Of a stretch of 53,362 nucleotides of DNA, positions 45,155-53,321 are shown in pieces. The notes under the pieces are model-generated. The model saw only the letters and a list, made by a program, of their open reading frames with translations. It ran no database searches and was not told the DNA's origin. Location: the NCBI RefSeq assembly GCF_001509475.1, contig NZ_LLZG01000369.1, positions 1 through 53,362 of the forward strand. The letters are read 5' to 3'. The first letter of the stretch is position 1. Every line of letters begins with the position of its first letter. The position numbers were made by a program, and so were the translations under genes. This DNA comes from Streptomyces regalis (GTDB lineage Bacteria > Actinomycetota > Actinomycetes > Streptomycetales > Streptomycetaceae).

Positions 45155-45901
45155 GTGCCCCGCCGGTCCGTCATCGTGGTCCCCGTGGTGGGCGAGCACT
45201 GGATGGCGTTGGTCGAGCGAGGTTCCGGCCCGTGGACCGACTATCTCCACTCCATCGCTGCGGCACGTGAGCGTGCTCCGGACCGGGTCGGCGTCTTCGC
45301 CGTGCATGACGTTCAGGACGAACGCACACGCGGGCGGGCCTCCCGTCTGGAATCCACCCTCCGATTCCAGGCCATCGGCATGTCGCCCGCCCGGGTCGGG
45401 AGCTACGCCGAGCCGTCGTCCTCGGCGCGCTGCCGTGAGCTCGCCCAGGGCATCGCGCAGCTCTTGAGGGGCGAAGGGAAGCGCCCGATCAAGGTGTTCA
45501 TCAACCACACCCTCCACGCCTCGCCCGAGCACGCCGCCGAGGTCGCCGCCTTGCGCGACCAGGTCCGCGAGGTGATAGCCAGCACGCGCCTCGACCACTT
45601 CCTTGACGCCAGCGATCTCCAGCCCGGAGTGGACTTTGCAGCGGCACTCCTCGAATATGCCGGTCACAGCGCCTTCCTGATGCTGGAGACCGACTTGTAC
45701 TCCAGCAGCGAGTGGTGCACGACCGAGTTACGCACCGCGAAGCAGGAGGGTGCGGCGATACTGGCGCTGACCGCTCTGCAGCTCGGCGAGCAGAGCCACT
45801 CCCCCGACACGGGCCATGTCCGTCGGCTGGCAGTAGCAGAGTCCAACGCTTCTGCAGCACGCGGACCAGTCGCGAGTCTGTGCTCTCCCTCGGCCTCCTG
45901 A
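45155..45901 (+). CDS. TIR-domain protein (probable N-terminal half of a split TIR-SLOG protein)
   Basis: Residues 112 to about 210 form a TIR domain: KVFINHTLHASPEH, then FLDASDLQPGVDFA, AFLMLETDLYSSSEW and WCTTEL. E191 sits where the catalytic NAD-cleaving Glu is found. Residues 1-105 form another alpha/beta segment (RSVIVVPVVGEHWMALVERG) of unknown type. After TGHV (about 222) the sequence turns into Ala/Ser-rich text and stops, and family-like sequence resumes in the frame of the next gene. TIR proteins of bacterial immunity degrade NAD or make cyclic ADP-ribose signals. The start GTG lacks a good ribosome site and may depend on coupling to eccC 24 bp upstream. Confidence 0.75.
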   Translation: MPRRSVIVVPVVGEHWMALVERGSGPWTDYLHSIAAARERAPDRVGVFAVHDVQDERTRGRASRLESTLRFQAIGMSPARVGSYAEPSSSARCRELAQGIAQLLRGEGKRPIKVFINHTLHASPEHAAEVAALRDQVREVIASTRLDHFLDASDLQPGVDFAAALLEYAGHSAFLMLETDLYSSSEWCTTELRTAKQEGAAILALTALQLGEQSHSPDTGHVRRLAVAESNASAARGPVASLCSPSAS

Positions 45902-45911
45902 GCTGTCCACC

Positions 45912-46994
45912 GTGCGACGGGCGTTGCGCGATCGTCGTGCGCGGGGGACGCTTCCGGTGTCAGGCTCGTTCTTCGTGCTCCATCACGGAGATCCGCTCCT
46001 CCCGGGCGCGGCGTCCTCCCTGGTGGAGGATGCGACGGACGGCGAGCTTCTGGTCCGCCCCATGACGGCCCAGCAGTTCGTGGCGAGCAGAATGACCCGG
46101 CCACACTGCGACGGAGGTGTTCTGACCGTGCCCCAGCCGCTCCCGTCCGACGCCCTTCGCGGAACCCGTATCGGTGTATCGGTCGCCGAGAGCGAGGACC
46201 TCGACCGCCGTGGCCTGCTCGAAAACCACTTCCGGGAAGTCCTCGGCGAGCTCGCGCAGTTGGTCGTCCTGTCCGGAGGCGACCTCGTCTACGGCGGTGA
46301 CCTACGCCCCGACGGATACACCCGCCTCCTCATCGAGCGGCTGCGCACCTGCAGCGCCCTGGCTCTGCGGTTCCACAACCTCCTGGCCTGGCCGTCGCAC
46401 CGCAAGCTCCCGCTGTCCGAACTGCAGCGGCAGCGCCATGAGCTGGGTGGATACGGTGAGATCGTCTGCCTTGATCCGGACGGCCGTGACATGGATCCCG
46501 AACGAGGTCGGAGCGAGGCGCCGGCGCCCGTCACTGACGAGCACGAACGAGCCAGGTCTCTGACCGCGATGCGTGGGCGCCTGTGCGACTTCATCGACGC
46601 GCATCTGGTGATGGGTGGCAGGCGCAGGGGCTTCTCCGGCAGGTACCCCGGTATCGCCGAGGAGGTGCTGCTGTCCCTGGAAGCCGGCCGCCCGGTCTGT
46701 CTCGCCGCCGGGGCCGGCGGGATGACCGCAGATGTCGCCGAGGCGCTCGGGATCATGGACGGCCCGCTCCTCCCGCCCTGGCCCGGCGCACCCGCACCGG
46801 ATCCCCGGCACACAGCCGCCCTCGAACGCCTGCGCGCAATCGCCGCCGCACCGCACTGGACCGGGCTGGACAACGGGCTGACCGCGGAGGAGAACCTGAC
46901 GCTCACGACCTCGCGCTACCCGCAGGAGATCGCGGCGTTGGTCGCCCTGGGGCTGGGTCGTCTCCGGCAGGAGGGCCGCCTGGTCCGCCCCTGA
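45912..46994 (+). CDS. SLOG-domain protein (probable C-terminal half of the split TIR-SLOG protein)
   Basis: The 360-residue reading frame from GTG 45912 has a Rossmann-like SLOG domain: RIGVSVAESEDLDRRG (86-101), SGGDLVYGGDLRPDG (121-135) and the nucleotide-binding loop MGGRRRGFSGRYPGIAEE (234-251), followed by AGRPVCLAAGAGGMTADVAEALG. SLOG domains bind NAD-derived nucleotides in immune pathways. The protein-like frame extends upstream of the GTG to 45837 (PTLLQHADQ ... ALPRPPELSTV), and a TAG at 45834 blocks it. This suggests the GTG is not the ancestral start. Confidence 0.7.
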   Translation: MRRALRDRRARGTLPVSGSFFVLHHGDPLLPGAASSLVEDATDGELLVRPMTAQQFVASRMTRPHCDGGVLTVPQPLPSDALRGTRIGVSVAESEDLDRRGLLENHFREVLGELAQLVVLSGGDLVYGGDLRPDGYTRLLIERLRTCSALALRFHNLLAWPSHRKLPLSELQRQRHELGGYGEIVCLDPDGRDMDPERGRSEAPAPVTDEHERARSLTAMRGRLCDFIDAHLVMGGRRRGFSGRYPGIAEEVLLSLEAGRPVCLAAGAGGMTADVAEALGIMDGPLLPPWPGAPAPDPRHTAALERLRAIAAAPHWTGLDNGLTAEENLTLTTSRYPQEIAALVALGLGRLRQEGRLVRP

Positions 46995-47145
46995 CGGCTC
47001 CTCCCCTCACCGTCCCTCGGGGGTCTGTGCGGGGCAACGCCGTTGATCACTATCGTGGACGGGCGTACGCCGCGCGCGTCGTACGGATGCACGACTGCCA
47101 TACGGGCGGGAACCGGCCTGCGCGGGGTGTGGAACGGGAGGGGTC

Positions 47146-47958
47146 ATGATGGACGGCGGGACCGCGTCGGTGCGGCTGCGAACGGTGCTGCGGGCAGCGG
47201 CACGGGCCGTGTTGGCCGGTGTGCTTGGCGCCGTCGCCGGCATCGTCGCCTTCTCCCTCAGCCAGACGGGCGGGCAGAGTCTGTCCGTCGTGGTCGGAGG
47301 CCTCCTGGGGGTCGCTGCCGCCCTCGGTGCCGATCTCTACCGCCGGACCGTCCAGCTGACCGAGGTCCGCCTCGTCCTGCCGGGCAGCGAGATGACGTTC
47401 AAGGCGAACACGGACATGCGCCAGGCCGCCCAGCGCATGTTCTTCCAGGCCTCGACCCGCATCGCCACGCGGCCGCTGGAGGACGGCAGCGGAAACCTGC
47501 GCGAGGCGCTCACATCCCTCAAAACGCTCTTCGACCTGTACCGGGAGCCGCTGGAGTCGGGGGAGGCACCGCCCCCTCCGCCCCACGGCGACTCGGTACA
47601 CGAACTGGTCCTGGACATCCTCAACTTCGAGCTGGCGCCCTTTCTGTCCAAGTGGCACCCGCGGCTACAGGCCTTCGAGCAGGCACACCCCGACATGGAC
47701 GAGTCCGCATGGCCGGACAACGCCGTCTTCCGGCAGGAGCTGCAGACCCTCCAGCAGAACCTGCGCCCCTACTTCGTGGCCCTCGGCAAGATCGCGGGAC
47801 TCCGCGATCCGGAGCGCCACCTGCGCCCGTCGGATCGCCGCACGGGTCAGCCGCCGGCCGACCCTCTCGGCCCCTTGCCCGGACAGCGCACCGCCACGAG
47901 GGACGGGACATGCCCGGCCGACCCCACCCCCGCTGCCGACGAGACGGATGACGGATGA
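47146..47958 (+). CDS. Two-helix membrane protein carrying a domain shared with the TIR-NB-ARC protein
   Basis: The 270-residue protein has two membrane helices at about 18-38 and 45-62, then a cytosolic domain from about 83 to 217, then a Pro/Thr-rich tail. The domain has GNLREALTSLKTLF (116-129) and FELAPFLSKWHPRLQAFE (161-178), matching GSLREALTSMHALF and EHLRPFLSTWHPALQQHE near the C-terminus of the TIR-NB-ARC protein downstream. The architecture suggests a membrane effector or anchor recruited by like-with-like binding. ATG 47146 or 47149 follows GGGAGGGG. No named family is recognised. Confidence 0.7.
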   Translation: MMDGGTASVRLRTVLRAAARAVLAGVLGAVAGIVAFSLSQTGGQSLSVVVGGLLGVAAALGADLYRRTVQLTEVRLVLPGSEMTFKANTDMRQAAQRMFFQASTRIATRPLEDGSGNLREALTSLKTLFDLYREPLESGEAPPPPPHGDSVHELVLDILNFELAPFLSKWHPRLQAFEQAHPDMDESAWPDNAVFRQELQTLQQNLRPYFVALGKIAGLRDPERHLRPSDRRTGQPPADPLGPLPGQRTATRDGTCPADPTPAADETDDG

Positions 47959-48043
47959 CGGGACCGTGATGATCACCGCCGGACCGAGCAGCGCGAAGCC
48001 ACAGAAGGGGCCGTCGCGCGCCTCGGTGTCCCCGCTTCCAACG

Positions 48044-48054
48044 CCCCCCCCCCC
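48044..48054 (+). repeat. C11 homopolymer between the membrane protein and TIR-NB-ARC genes
   Basis: Eleven consecutive C lie in the 167-bp gap upstream of the TIR-NB-ARC start. Runs of this length are slippage-prone. Here it is outside both reading frames as chosen, so any effect would be on transcript level or spacing. Confidence 0.7.
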
Positions 48055-48125
48055 GGCTGCATTCGGGGCTGATCCCGTCACGGGTGCGCACGCCCCGGAG
48101 GGGTGCTGAGGCAGGGAGAGAGGCC

Positions 48126-50249
48126 GTGCTCGTGAGCGCCTCGTCCGAGCGGCCCGCCTCCGAGTGGGATGTGTTCGTCAGCTACAGCCGCTCCGCGACC
48201 GGTCATGCCGAGACGGTGGTCGCCGCCCTGCGTTCCCAGGGGCTGAGGGTATTCGTCGACGACACCGCCGTGGAGGACTTCACCTCCATCACCACCACCA
48301 TCACCCGGGCCCTGGCACACGCAAAGGTGCTGCTGGCCCTGTACTCGTCCGACTACCCGCAGCGCCGCGCCTGTCAGTGGGAACTCACCTACGCCTATCT
48401 GGCCGGCCAGCGAGAAGGCGACCCCCGTCGACGGATCCTCGTGGTCAACCCCGAGCCCTCCGCCGACCACATCCACCCCGTCGAACTCCGCGACGCCCGG
48501 TACTGGCCCTGGCGCGCCGGAGCCGACGAGGCGAACCGGCTCGCCACACGCGTCCTCGCCCATGTCGCCACACTCTCCGAGCCCATGGGAAGCCACACCG
48601 CCTCCCCCGTCGTCCCTTGGCTGCCCGCCCCCGCCCGCACGGGCTCCGCTCGCTTCACCGGCCGACTCCCCGAGCAGTGGCACATCCACACAGCCCTGCA
48701 CCGCCACCGGGCACCTCTCGTGTCCCAGGCCGGCAGCGGACGCACCGCGCAGCTGCGGGGCATGCCCGGCATCGGCAAGTCCCTCCTCGCCCAGGAATAC
48801 GCCCTGCGCTTCAGCTCCGCCTTCCCCGGCGGCGTCTTCTGGTTCGACCTGCACACCGAACAACCCGAGGGCACCGGTGCCGTGGCCCGCGCCATGGACG
48901 CCTACACAGACCAAGTAGCCACCGTACTGGCGGCTCTCGGCATCGACGCGCCCAGCACATCCCTCCCCCGGCTGCTCAGCCGACTCGCCGTCCACCTCGG
49001 CGAGCAGAACACCCCCTGCCTGTGGGTCGTGGACGGGGTCCCGGACGGACTCACGGACAGCCGGCTCCACTTGCTGCGCGGCCCCCACCTGCTCGCCGCC
49101 ACCCTCGTCACCACACGCTCCCTGCACTACACCGCCTTCGCCGAGCCCATCGACGTAGCCCCACTCCCGGACCACGACAGCCTCACCCTGATCACCTCCC
49201 GGCGCATCCCCGCCGACGAATCCGAGCAGTCCGCCGCCCTCGCCCTGGTCCACGACGTGGGAGGCCACCCGCACGCGCTCGACGTACTCGCCGACCTCGC
49301 GGCGTCGACCGGCTTCACCCATGCACGCGGAAGACTCCACGCCCCAGGTGCCGATGTGCTCACCGGCCCGGCACCCCGCGACCGCACCGACGTACGGCCC
49401 GTGACGTCCTTCCTCACCCGCCCGCTGACCGGGCATGGTCCGGTCGACGACGTCCTGCGTCTGCTCGCTCTTGCCTGCCCGGCACCGCTGCACCAGTCCA
49501 CCCTGGAGAACGTGCTCTCAGCAGTCTCCCCATACGCTCCCTGGGAAGCTGCTCCCCTGGTGGCAGAGGCCGTCGAATCCCTTCTCGGCTCCGGTGCGCT
49601 GCGCCCCAACCCCGACCTCTCCCGTAGTTGGACCGTCCACCCATTGCTCGCCCGCGCCGTGCGGCGACACGACGCCGACACCGCCCGCCAGGAGGATCTC
49701 CGACGGCTGCTCCTGCACGCCCTGGTTCCCCTCGCCGCCACGGCCCTCCGAGCCCCGGTTCCCACTCAATCCTTCACCGGTCCGTCAGCCAACCGCCCCG
49801 TCCCAGGCCCCGTCGAGCGCGCCGCAGCCTTCGACCTCCAGGTCGAACTGGTCACCCGCGTCGGCGTCCAGCCGCTCGCACCGGACCAAGGTTCTCTACG
49901 CGAAGCCCTCACCTCGATGCACGCCCTCTTCGGCACCACCCGGGAGGTCCTCCACCGGGTCGCCGCCGAGACCTCCGCACCACTCAGCCCGCCCCACATC
50001 GCAGCCACCCTCGCGAACGAGCACCTCCGACCGTTCCTCTCGACCTGGCACCCCGCCCTCCAGCAGCACGAGGCCAAACGCCCCGACGGCACGAGCCCTA
50101 CGGAACATGAGCACGCCTGGGAACGCGCTGCCGAGATGCGCGCGGACCTCGACCGGCTGCGCCTCCCCCTCACACGCATCGCCACCCGGCTCGCGGAACT
50201 GTCCGGCGTCGATCTCCTCACGGAACCGCCGCCAGAGGACAAGCCATAG
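48126..50249 (+). CDS. TIR-NB-ARC (STAND) NTPase with C-terminal shared domain
   Basis: The 707-residue protein has a TIR domain at about 13-145 (WDVFVSYSRS, RVFVDD, LALYSSDYPQ), with E86 in CQWEL as the likely catalytic Glu. The NB-ARC NTPase has P-loop GMPGIGKS (212-219), WVVDGVPDG (300-308), VTTRS (328-332) and GGHPHAL (GxP motif). A winged-helix-like region (about 440-520) follows. The C-terminal domain (about 560-695) has LREALTSMHALF and PFLSTWHPALQ, the same as in the upstream membrane protein. STAND proteins oligomerise on sensing a trigger and activate the fused effector. GTG 48126 follows GGGAGAG. In-frame GTGs at 48084 and 48132 also exist. The 3' side abuts a truncated IS. Confidence 0.85.
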   Translation: MLVSASSERPASEWDVFVSYSRSATGHAETVVAALRSQGLRVFVDDTAVEDFTSITTTITRALAHAKVLLALYSSDYPQRRACQWELTYAYLAGQREGDPRRRILVVNPEPSADHIHPVELRDARYWPWRAGADEANRLATRVLAHVATLSEPMGSHTASPVVPWLPAPARTGSARFTGRLPEQWHIHTALHRHRAPLVSQAGSGRTAQLRGMPGIGKSLLAQEYALRFSSAFPGGVFWFDLHTEQPEGTGAVARAMDAYTDQVATVLAALGIDAPSTSLPRLLSRLAVHLGEQNTPCLWVVDGVPDGLTDSRLHLLRGPHLLAATLVTTRSLHYTAFAEPIDVAPLPDHDSLTLITSRRIPADESEQSAALALVHDVGGHPHALDVLADLAASTGFTHARGRLHAPGADVLTGPAPRDRTDVRPVTSFLTRPLTGHGPVDDVLRLLALACPAPLHQSTLENVLSAVSPYAPWEAAPLVAEAVESLLGSGALRPNPDLSRSWTVHPLLARAVRRHDADTARQEDLRRLLLHALVPLAATALRAPVPTQSFTGPSANRPVPGPVERAAAFDLQVELVTRVGVQPLAPDQGSLREALTSMHALFGTTREVLHRVAAETSAPLSPPHIAATLANEHLRPFLSTWHPALQQHEAKRPDGTSPTEHEHAWERAAEMRADLDRLRLPLTRIATRLAELSGVDLLTEPPPEDKP

Positions 50250-50364
50250 CCACCCACCACACCCACGGCGCGCATCGTGCATGACTGCCTTCGGCACGCG
50301 CCGGAACATCTCCGCCAGGGCACGCTGCGCGCTGGTTGGCACCGGGCGCACGGAAGACGTCCGC
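50250..50364. other. Junction between the TIR-NB-ARC gene and the truncated IS
   Basis: About 115 bp that match neither the TIR-NB-ARC gene nor the expected transposase C-terminus. No gene or clear terminator is visible. It is presumably the deletion junction that removed the IS 3' end. Confidence 0.4.
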
Positions 50365-51001
50365 CTGTTGCGCAGGTAGGCGCGGAAGCCGCGGGAGCTG
50401 TAGGCCTTGTCTGCAATGACATGGCCGGGTCGACAGCGTGGTCGGCCCAGGCCGGAGCGAGGGACACGGATCCGTTCCAGAAGAGGGCGTGCGCAGATGC
50501 TGTCGTGCCGCTGGCCCGGGGTCACCAGCACGGCGAGAGGGCGGCCTTGGCCGTCGCAGGCGAGGTGGATTTTGGTGGTCAGGCCTCCTGGGGATCGGCC
50601 GAGGGCGTGGTCGTCCGGTTCGTCCGGCCGGTGCTGCCCCCTTTTCGGCCGGTAGCGGCGACGTGCTGGTGGGCGCGGATGATGGGGGAGTCGATCTGCA
50701 CCAGCCAGTCGATGTCGCCGGACGCGTCAGCCCGGGCCTGGATCTGCTGCAGGGCCCGGGTGAACACGCCGTCCAGGGCGTAGCGGCGGAAGCGGGTGTA
50801 CACCGTTTTCCACGGCCCGTAGCGTTCCGGCAGGTCACACCAGGAGATCCCAGTCCGGATCTTGTAGACCATCCCGTTGATGACCTGCCGGTCTTCCACA
50901 CGCGGTCGCCCTGTAGCGGCTCGCGGTATCAGCGGAGCGAGTAACTCCCACTCCTGATCGGTGAGTTCATGACGGCGTACCACCCCACCATGATCCACCA
51001 T
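50365..51001 (-). mobile_element. 3'-truncated IS5-family element with frameshifted transposase
   Basis: The first frame (ATG 51001 to stop 50579, 140 aa) begins MVDHGGVVRRHELTDQEWEL and includes GRPRVEDRQVINGMVYKIRTGISWCDLP, the IS5-type transposase N-terminus. After CGAAAAGGGGGC (about 50640-50651) the sequence continues in the -1 frame: DDHALGRSPGGLTTKIHLAC, LVTPGQRHDSICARPLLERI, VIADKAYSSRGFRAYLR. This is the DDE core. AAAAGGGGG is a classic -1 slippery sequence, so the two frames are probably one fusion product by design. Past AYLR (about 50365) the expected C-terminus with the catalytic Glu is absent, so the element is dead. Terminal repeats were not identified. Confidence 0.8.
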
Positions 51002-51057
51002 CCGACGATCTTTGAAGACGGACCCTGGTACAGACTCGGCGACATCGCCCTTGCCGT

Positions 51058-52746
51058 TCAAAGAGGCGGAACTCGAACGAACCGTCCGGCCAGGTGCAGA
51101 TCCATCTCCGTCCGGACAGCCGTTGCACGCAGTTCCGGCAAGACGGCCTTGACGCATTCCGCGGCCGAGCGGCGGCTGCTGTGCATGGTGACGTTGATCG
51201 CCGCGACGAGGCTGCCCTCGCGGTCACGCACCGGTACGGCAACCGAGCGGAGGCCCGCTTCGAGCTCCCCGTCGACCAGGGCGTAGTCCTCCTCGCGCAC
51301 CTGATCCAGGATCGTCCTGAGGTCGGCGGGCCGTGTGACGGTACGGGGGGTCAACGCCCCCATCCGCAAGTGGGCCAGCCGGCTGGAGTACTCCTCGGCC
51401 GGCAGACCCGCGAGCAGGACCCGTCCCGTGGAGGTCGCGTAGGCGGGCATGCGCGAGCCCACGGCGATGTCGGCGTCCATGATGCGCCCCGCGGCGACGG
51501 AGACCGCACACTGGACGTCATCCCCCATGAGCACCGCCAGGGACGTCGACTCCTGCACCCTCCGGGTGAGAGCGGTGAGGTGGGGATGGGCGATCCGGGC
51601 CAGCGTTGTCCTGGACAGGGGCGGGAAACCGAGGGCGAGAACCCGTGGAGTGAGCCGGAAGACCCGGCCGTGCAAAGTGACATGACCAAGATGCTCCAGC
51701 GTTATCAGGGCCCGGCGAGCCGTGGCACGCGGCAGGCCGGTGCGCTCGGCAACCTCGGAGAGCGTCAGCTCGGCACGGCCCTCGCCGAATGCGGTGATCA
51801 CGGTCAGGCCGCGGGCCAATGACGCGATGAACTCCCCGCCCAGTTCTTGCTTGGATTCTCTGGTCCAGGCGGCGAGGCCCGAGGGCGCGCTCCGGGTTTC
51901 GGACGGTGGGGCGTCGGCGTCAGCGAGCTCCCGTTCCATGGCGGCCACCGCCGCACGCAGTCTGGGCAGAAGGGAGTCGCGCAACGAGTCGGCGCTGTGC
52001 CTGCTGGTGTGACTCACGGTACTCGCCACACAGGCGATACGGCCATCCGGGGCGCGCACCGGAACGGACACCGCCACGAGGCCCGTCTCGATCAGTTGGT
52101 CGTCCATGGCCCAGCCGTGTACACGCGCACGTTCGACCCGTGTTCCGAAGTCCTCGGCGACGGCGCCGTGCGACCGAGGCGGGATCGCCGGGAAGCCGAG
52201 GTCCTCCGGGTCGAGGGCCTGCCGCTCTCGCCACCGTGTCCAGTCCTGCGCACTCCACTCGGTTGCCAACAGCGGTCCGGGGGCGGTGCGTTCGGCAGGC
52301 AGAAGATCGCCGATACGGAAGCTCAGCGACAAGGTACGGCGGCGGATCGCCTGGTGAATGAAGCGGATGCCGTCACCGTCCGCCACCGCGAGGGACACCG
52401 ACTCGTCGAGTTCGTCGGCAAGTCCGTCGGCATGTCCGCCCAGCAGATCAGGCAGACGCAGAGCGCCCAGATACGCATTGCCCAACTCCATCAGGCGGGG
52501 CTCGAGGACGGCGCTACTGCCGTCCAGGCGCAGATACCCCATGTGCGCGAGCGTTCCGGCGACCCGGTCGACGGTGGCGCGGGCCAGCCCGGTGGCCCGT
52601 CCCAGATCGCTCAGGCTGGCCGCCCCTCCGACATCGGTGAGCCCGCGCAGCACGGCGATGCCGCGCATGAGGGGTGCGACCGCCTCCTCCGGCGGCGCGG
52701 GCGCCGTCACGGGGTAGGCGGGCGGCACGGCGTGGGTCGATGTCAT
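51058..52746 (-). CDS. Tandem double-IclR transcriptional regulator
   Basis: At 562 residues this is twice the usual IclR length. The first module has a winged helix at about 28-85 (LSDLGRATGLARATVDRVAGTL) and an effector-binding domain to about 280. The second has a winged helix at about 305-365 (LSEVAERTGLPRATARRALITLEHLGHV) and an effector domain to about 560 (YATSTGRVLLAGLP, GLRSVAVPVRDREGSLVAAINV). Two DNA-binding units in one chain would act like a pre-formed dimer. ATG 52746. The regulated genes and ligand are unknown. The truncated IS lies just beyond its 3' end. Confidence 0.88.
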   Translation of the reverse strand: MTSTHAVPPAYPVTAPAPPEEAVAPLMRGIAVLRGLTDVGGAASLSDLGRATGLARATVDRVAGTLAHMGYLRLDGSSAVLEPRLMELGNAYLGALRLPDLLGGHADGLADELDESVSLAVADGDGIRFIHQAIRRRTLSLSFRIGDLLPAERTAPGPLLATEWSAQDWTRWRERQALDPEDLGFPAIPPRSHGAVAEDFGTRVERARVHGWAMDDQLIETGLVAVSVPVRAPDGRIACVASTVSHTSRHSADSLRDSLLPRLRAAVAAMERELADADAPPSETRSAPSGLAAWTRESKQELGGEFIASLARGLTVITAFGEGRAELTLSEVAERTGLPRATARRALITLEHLGHVTLHGRVFRLTPRVLALGFPPLSRTTLARIAHPHLTALTRRVQESTSLAVLMGDDVQCAVSVAAGRIMDADIAVGSRMPAYATSTGRVLLAGLPAEEYSSRLAHLRMGALTPRTVTRPADLRTILDQVREEDYALVDGELEAGLRSVAVPVRDREGSLVAAINVTMHSSRRSAAECVKAVLPELRATAVRTEMDLHLAGRFVRVPPL

Positions 52747-53036
52747 GGGCTCTCCGCAGCGGCTGTCTCGTCACTCCAGTGAATGATGCCTGGCGGGTGC
52801 GGAGTTCCGCTCGGCGGTGCCGGGGCGAGGAGACCACGCGAGCGTTGCCGCAGCTTCGGGCTCGGAGAACGGGAGAGTGGTCGGGAGGGGCAGACGGCCG
52901 GGCCGCAAAGAGCCGCCGGGCGCAAGGCACCCCCCGCAGTCGGTTCTGGCGGCGCGGTGTCTTCCGTGCCCGGCGCTGGGCGCGGCCTCGGACGCGATGC
53001 TGCGGGGAGCCCGGCCACGCCATGCCGGGCGGTGTG
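52747..53036. other. Intergenic region upstream of the IclR-type gene
   Basis: About 290 bp with no convincing gene. Frames are open in several phases but lack a family signature. It should contain the promoter and probably the autoregulatory site of the IclR-type gene, but I cannot point to either. Confidence 0.45.
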
Positions 53037-53261
53037 CTAGGCGTGTGTCGGAAGTCCCGTCTGCCGGGCGACGCCATGCACGCGCCCCCACCCTCGAACC
53101 GGCTTCGCACGGCTCGGGCGGGGGGACCCCCTTCGCCGCACCGGGCGAAAGCCCAAGTACGTCCAGTACGAGGGCTTCCGCCCGGCACGCCGAGAGCACG
53201 CACCTGACGCCGCCCGGCCCGCCCTGCGGGCGGACGACGGGACTTCCGACACACGCCCTAG
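53037..53261. mobile_element. MITE-like element with 25-bp terminal inverted repeats
   Basis: The left end at 53037-53061 reads CTAG then GCGTGTGTCGGAAGTCCCG. The right end at 53236-53261 is its reverse complement with one extra G, again finishing in CTAG. The 174-bp interior has no transposase but a strong nested hairpin, CCGGGCGAAAGCCC paired with GGGCTTCCGCCCGG. The arrangement fits a non-autonomous miniature transposon with CTAG or TA target duplication, mobilised by an enzyme encoded elsewhere. Confidence 0.65.
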
Positions 53262-53321
53262 GGCCAATGCCGTTGTTTTAGTTGCGGGCGTACGCTGCTG
53301 CGTAGTGCTTCCCGGGGGGTG

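Noticed and set aside
47621..48091. Minus-strand frames across the C11 tract
   Set aside because: Arg/Gly-rich shadows without a family. They overlap the end of the membrane protein gene.
49896..50250. Extension of the transposase frame into the TIR-NB-ARC gene
   Set aside because: After AYLR the frame no longer resembles IS5 transposases and is antisense to a well-supported gene.
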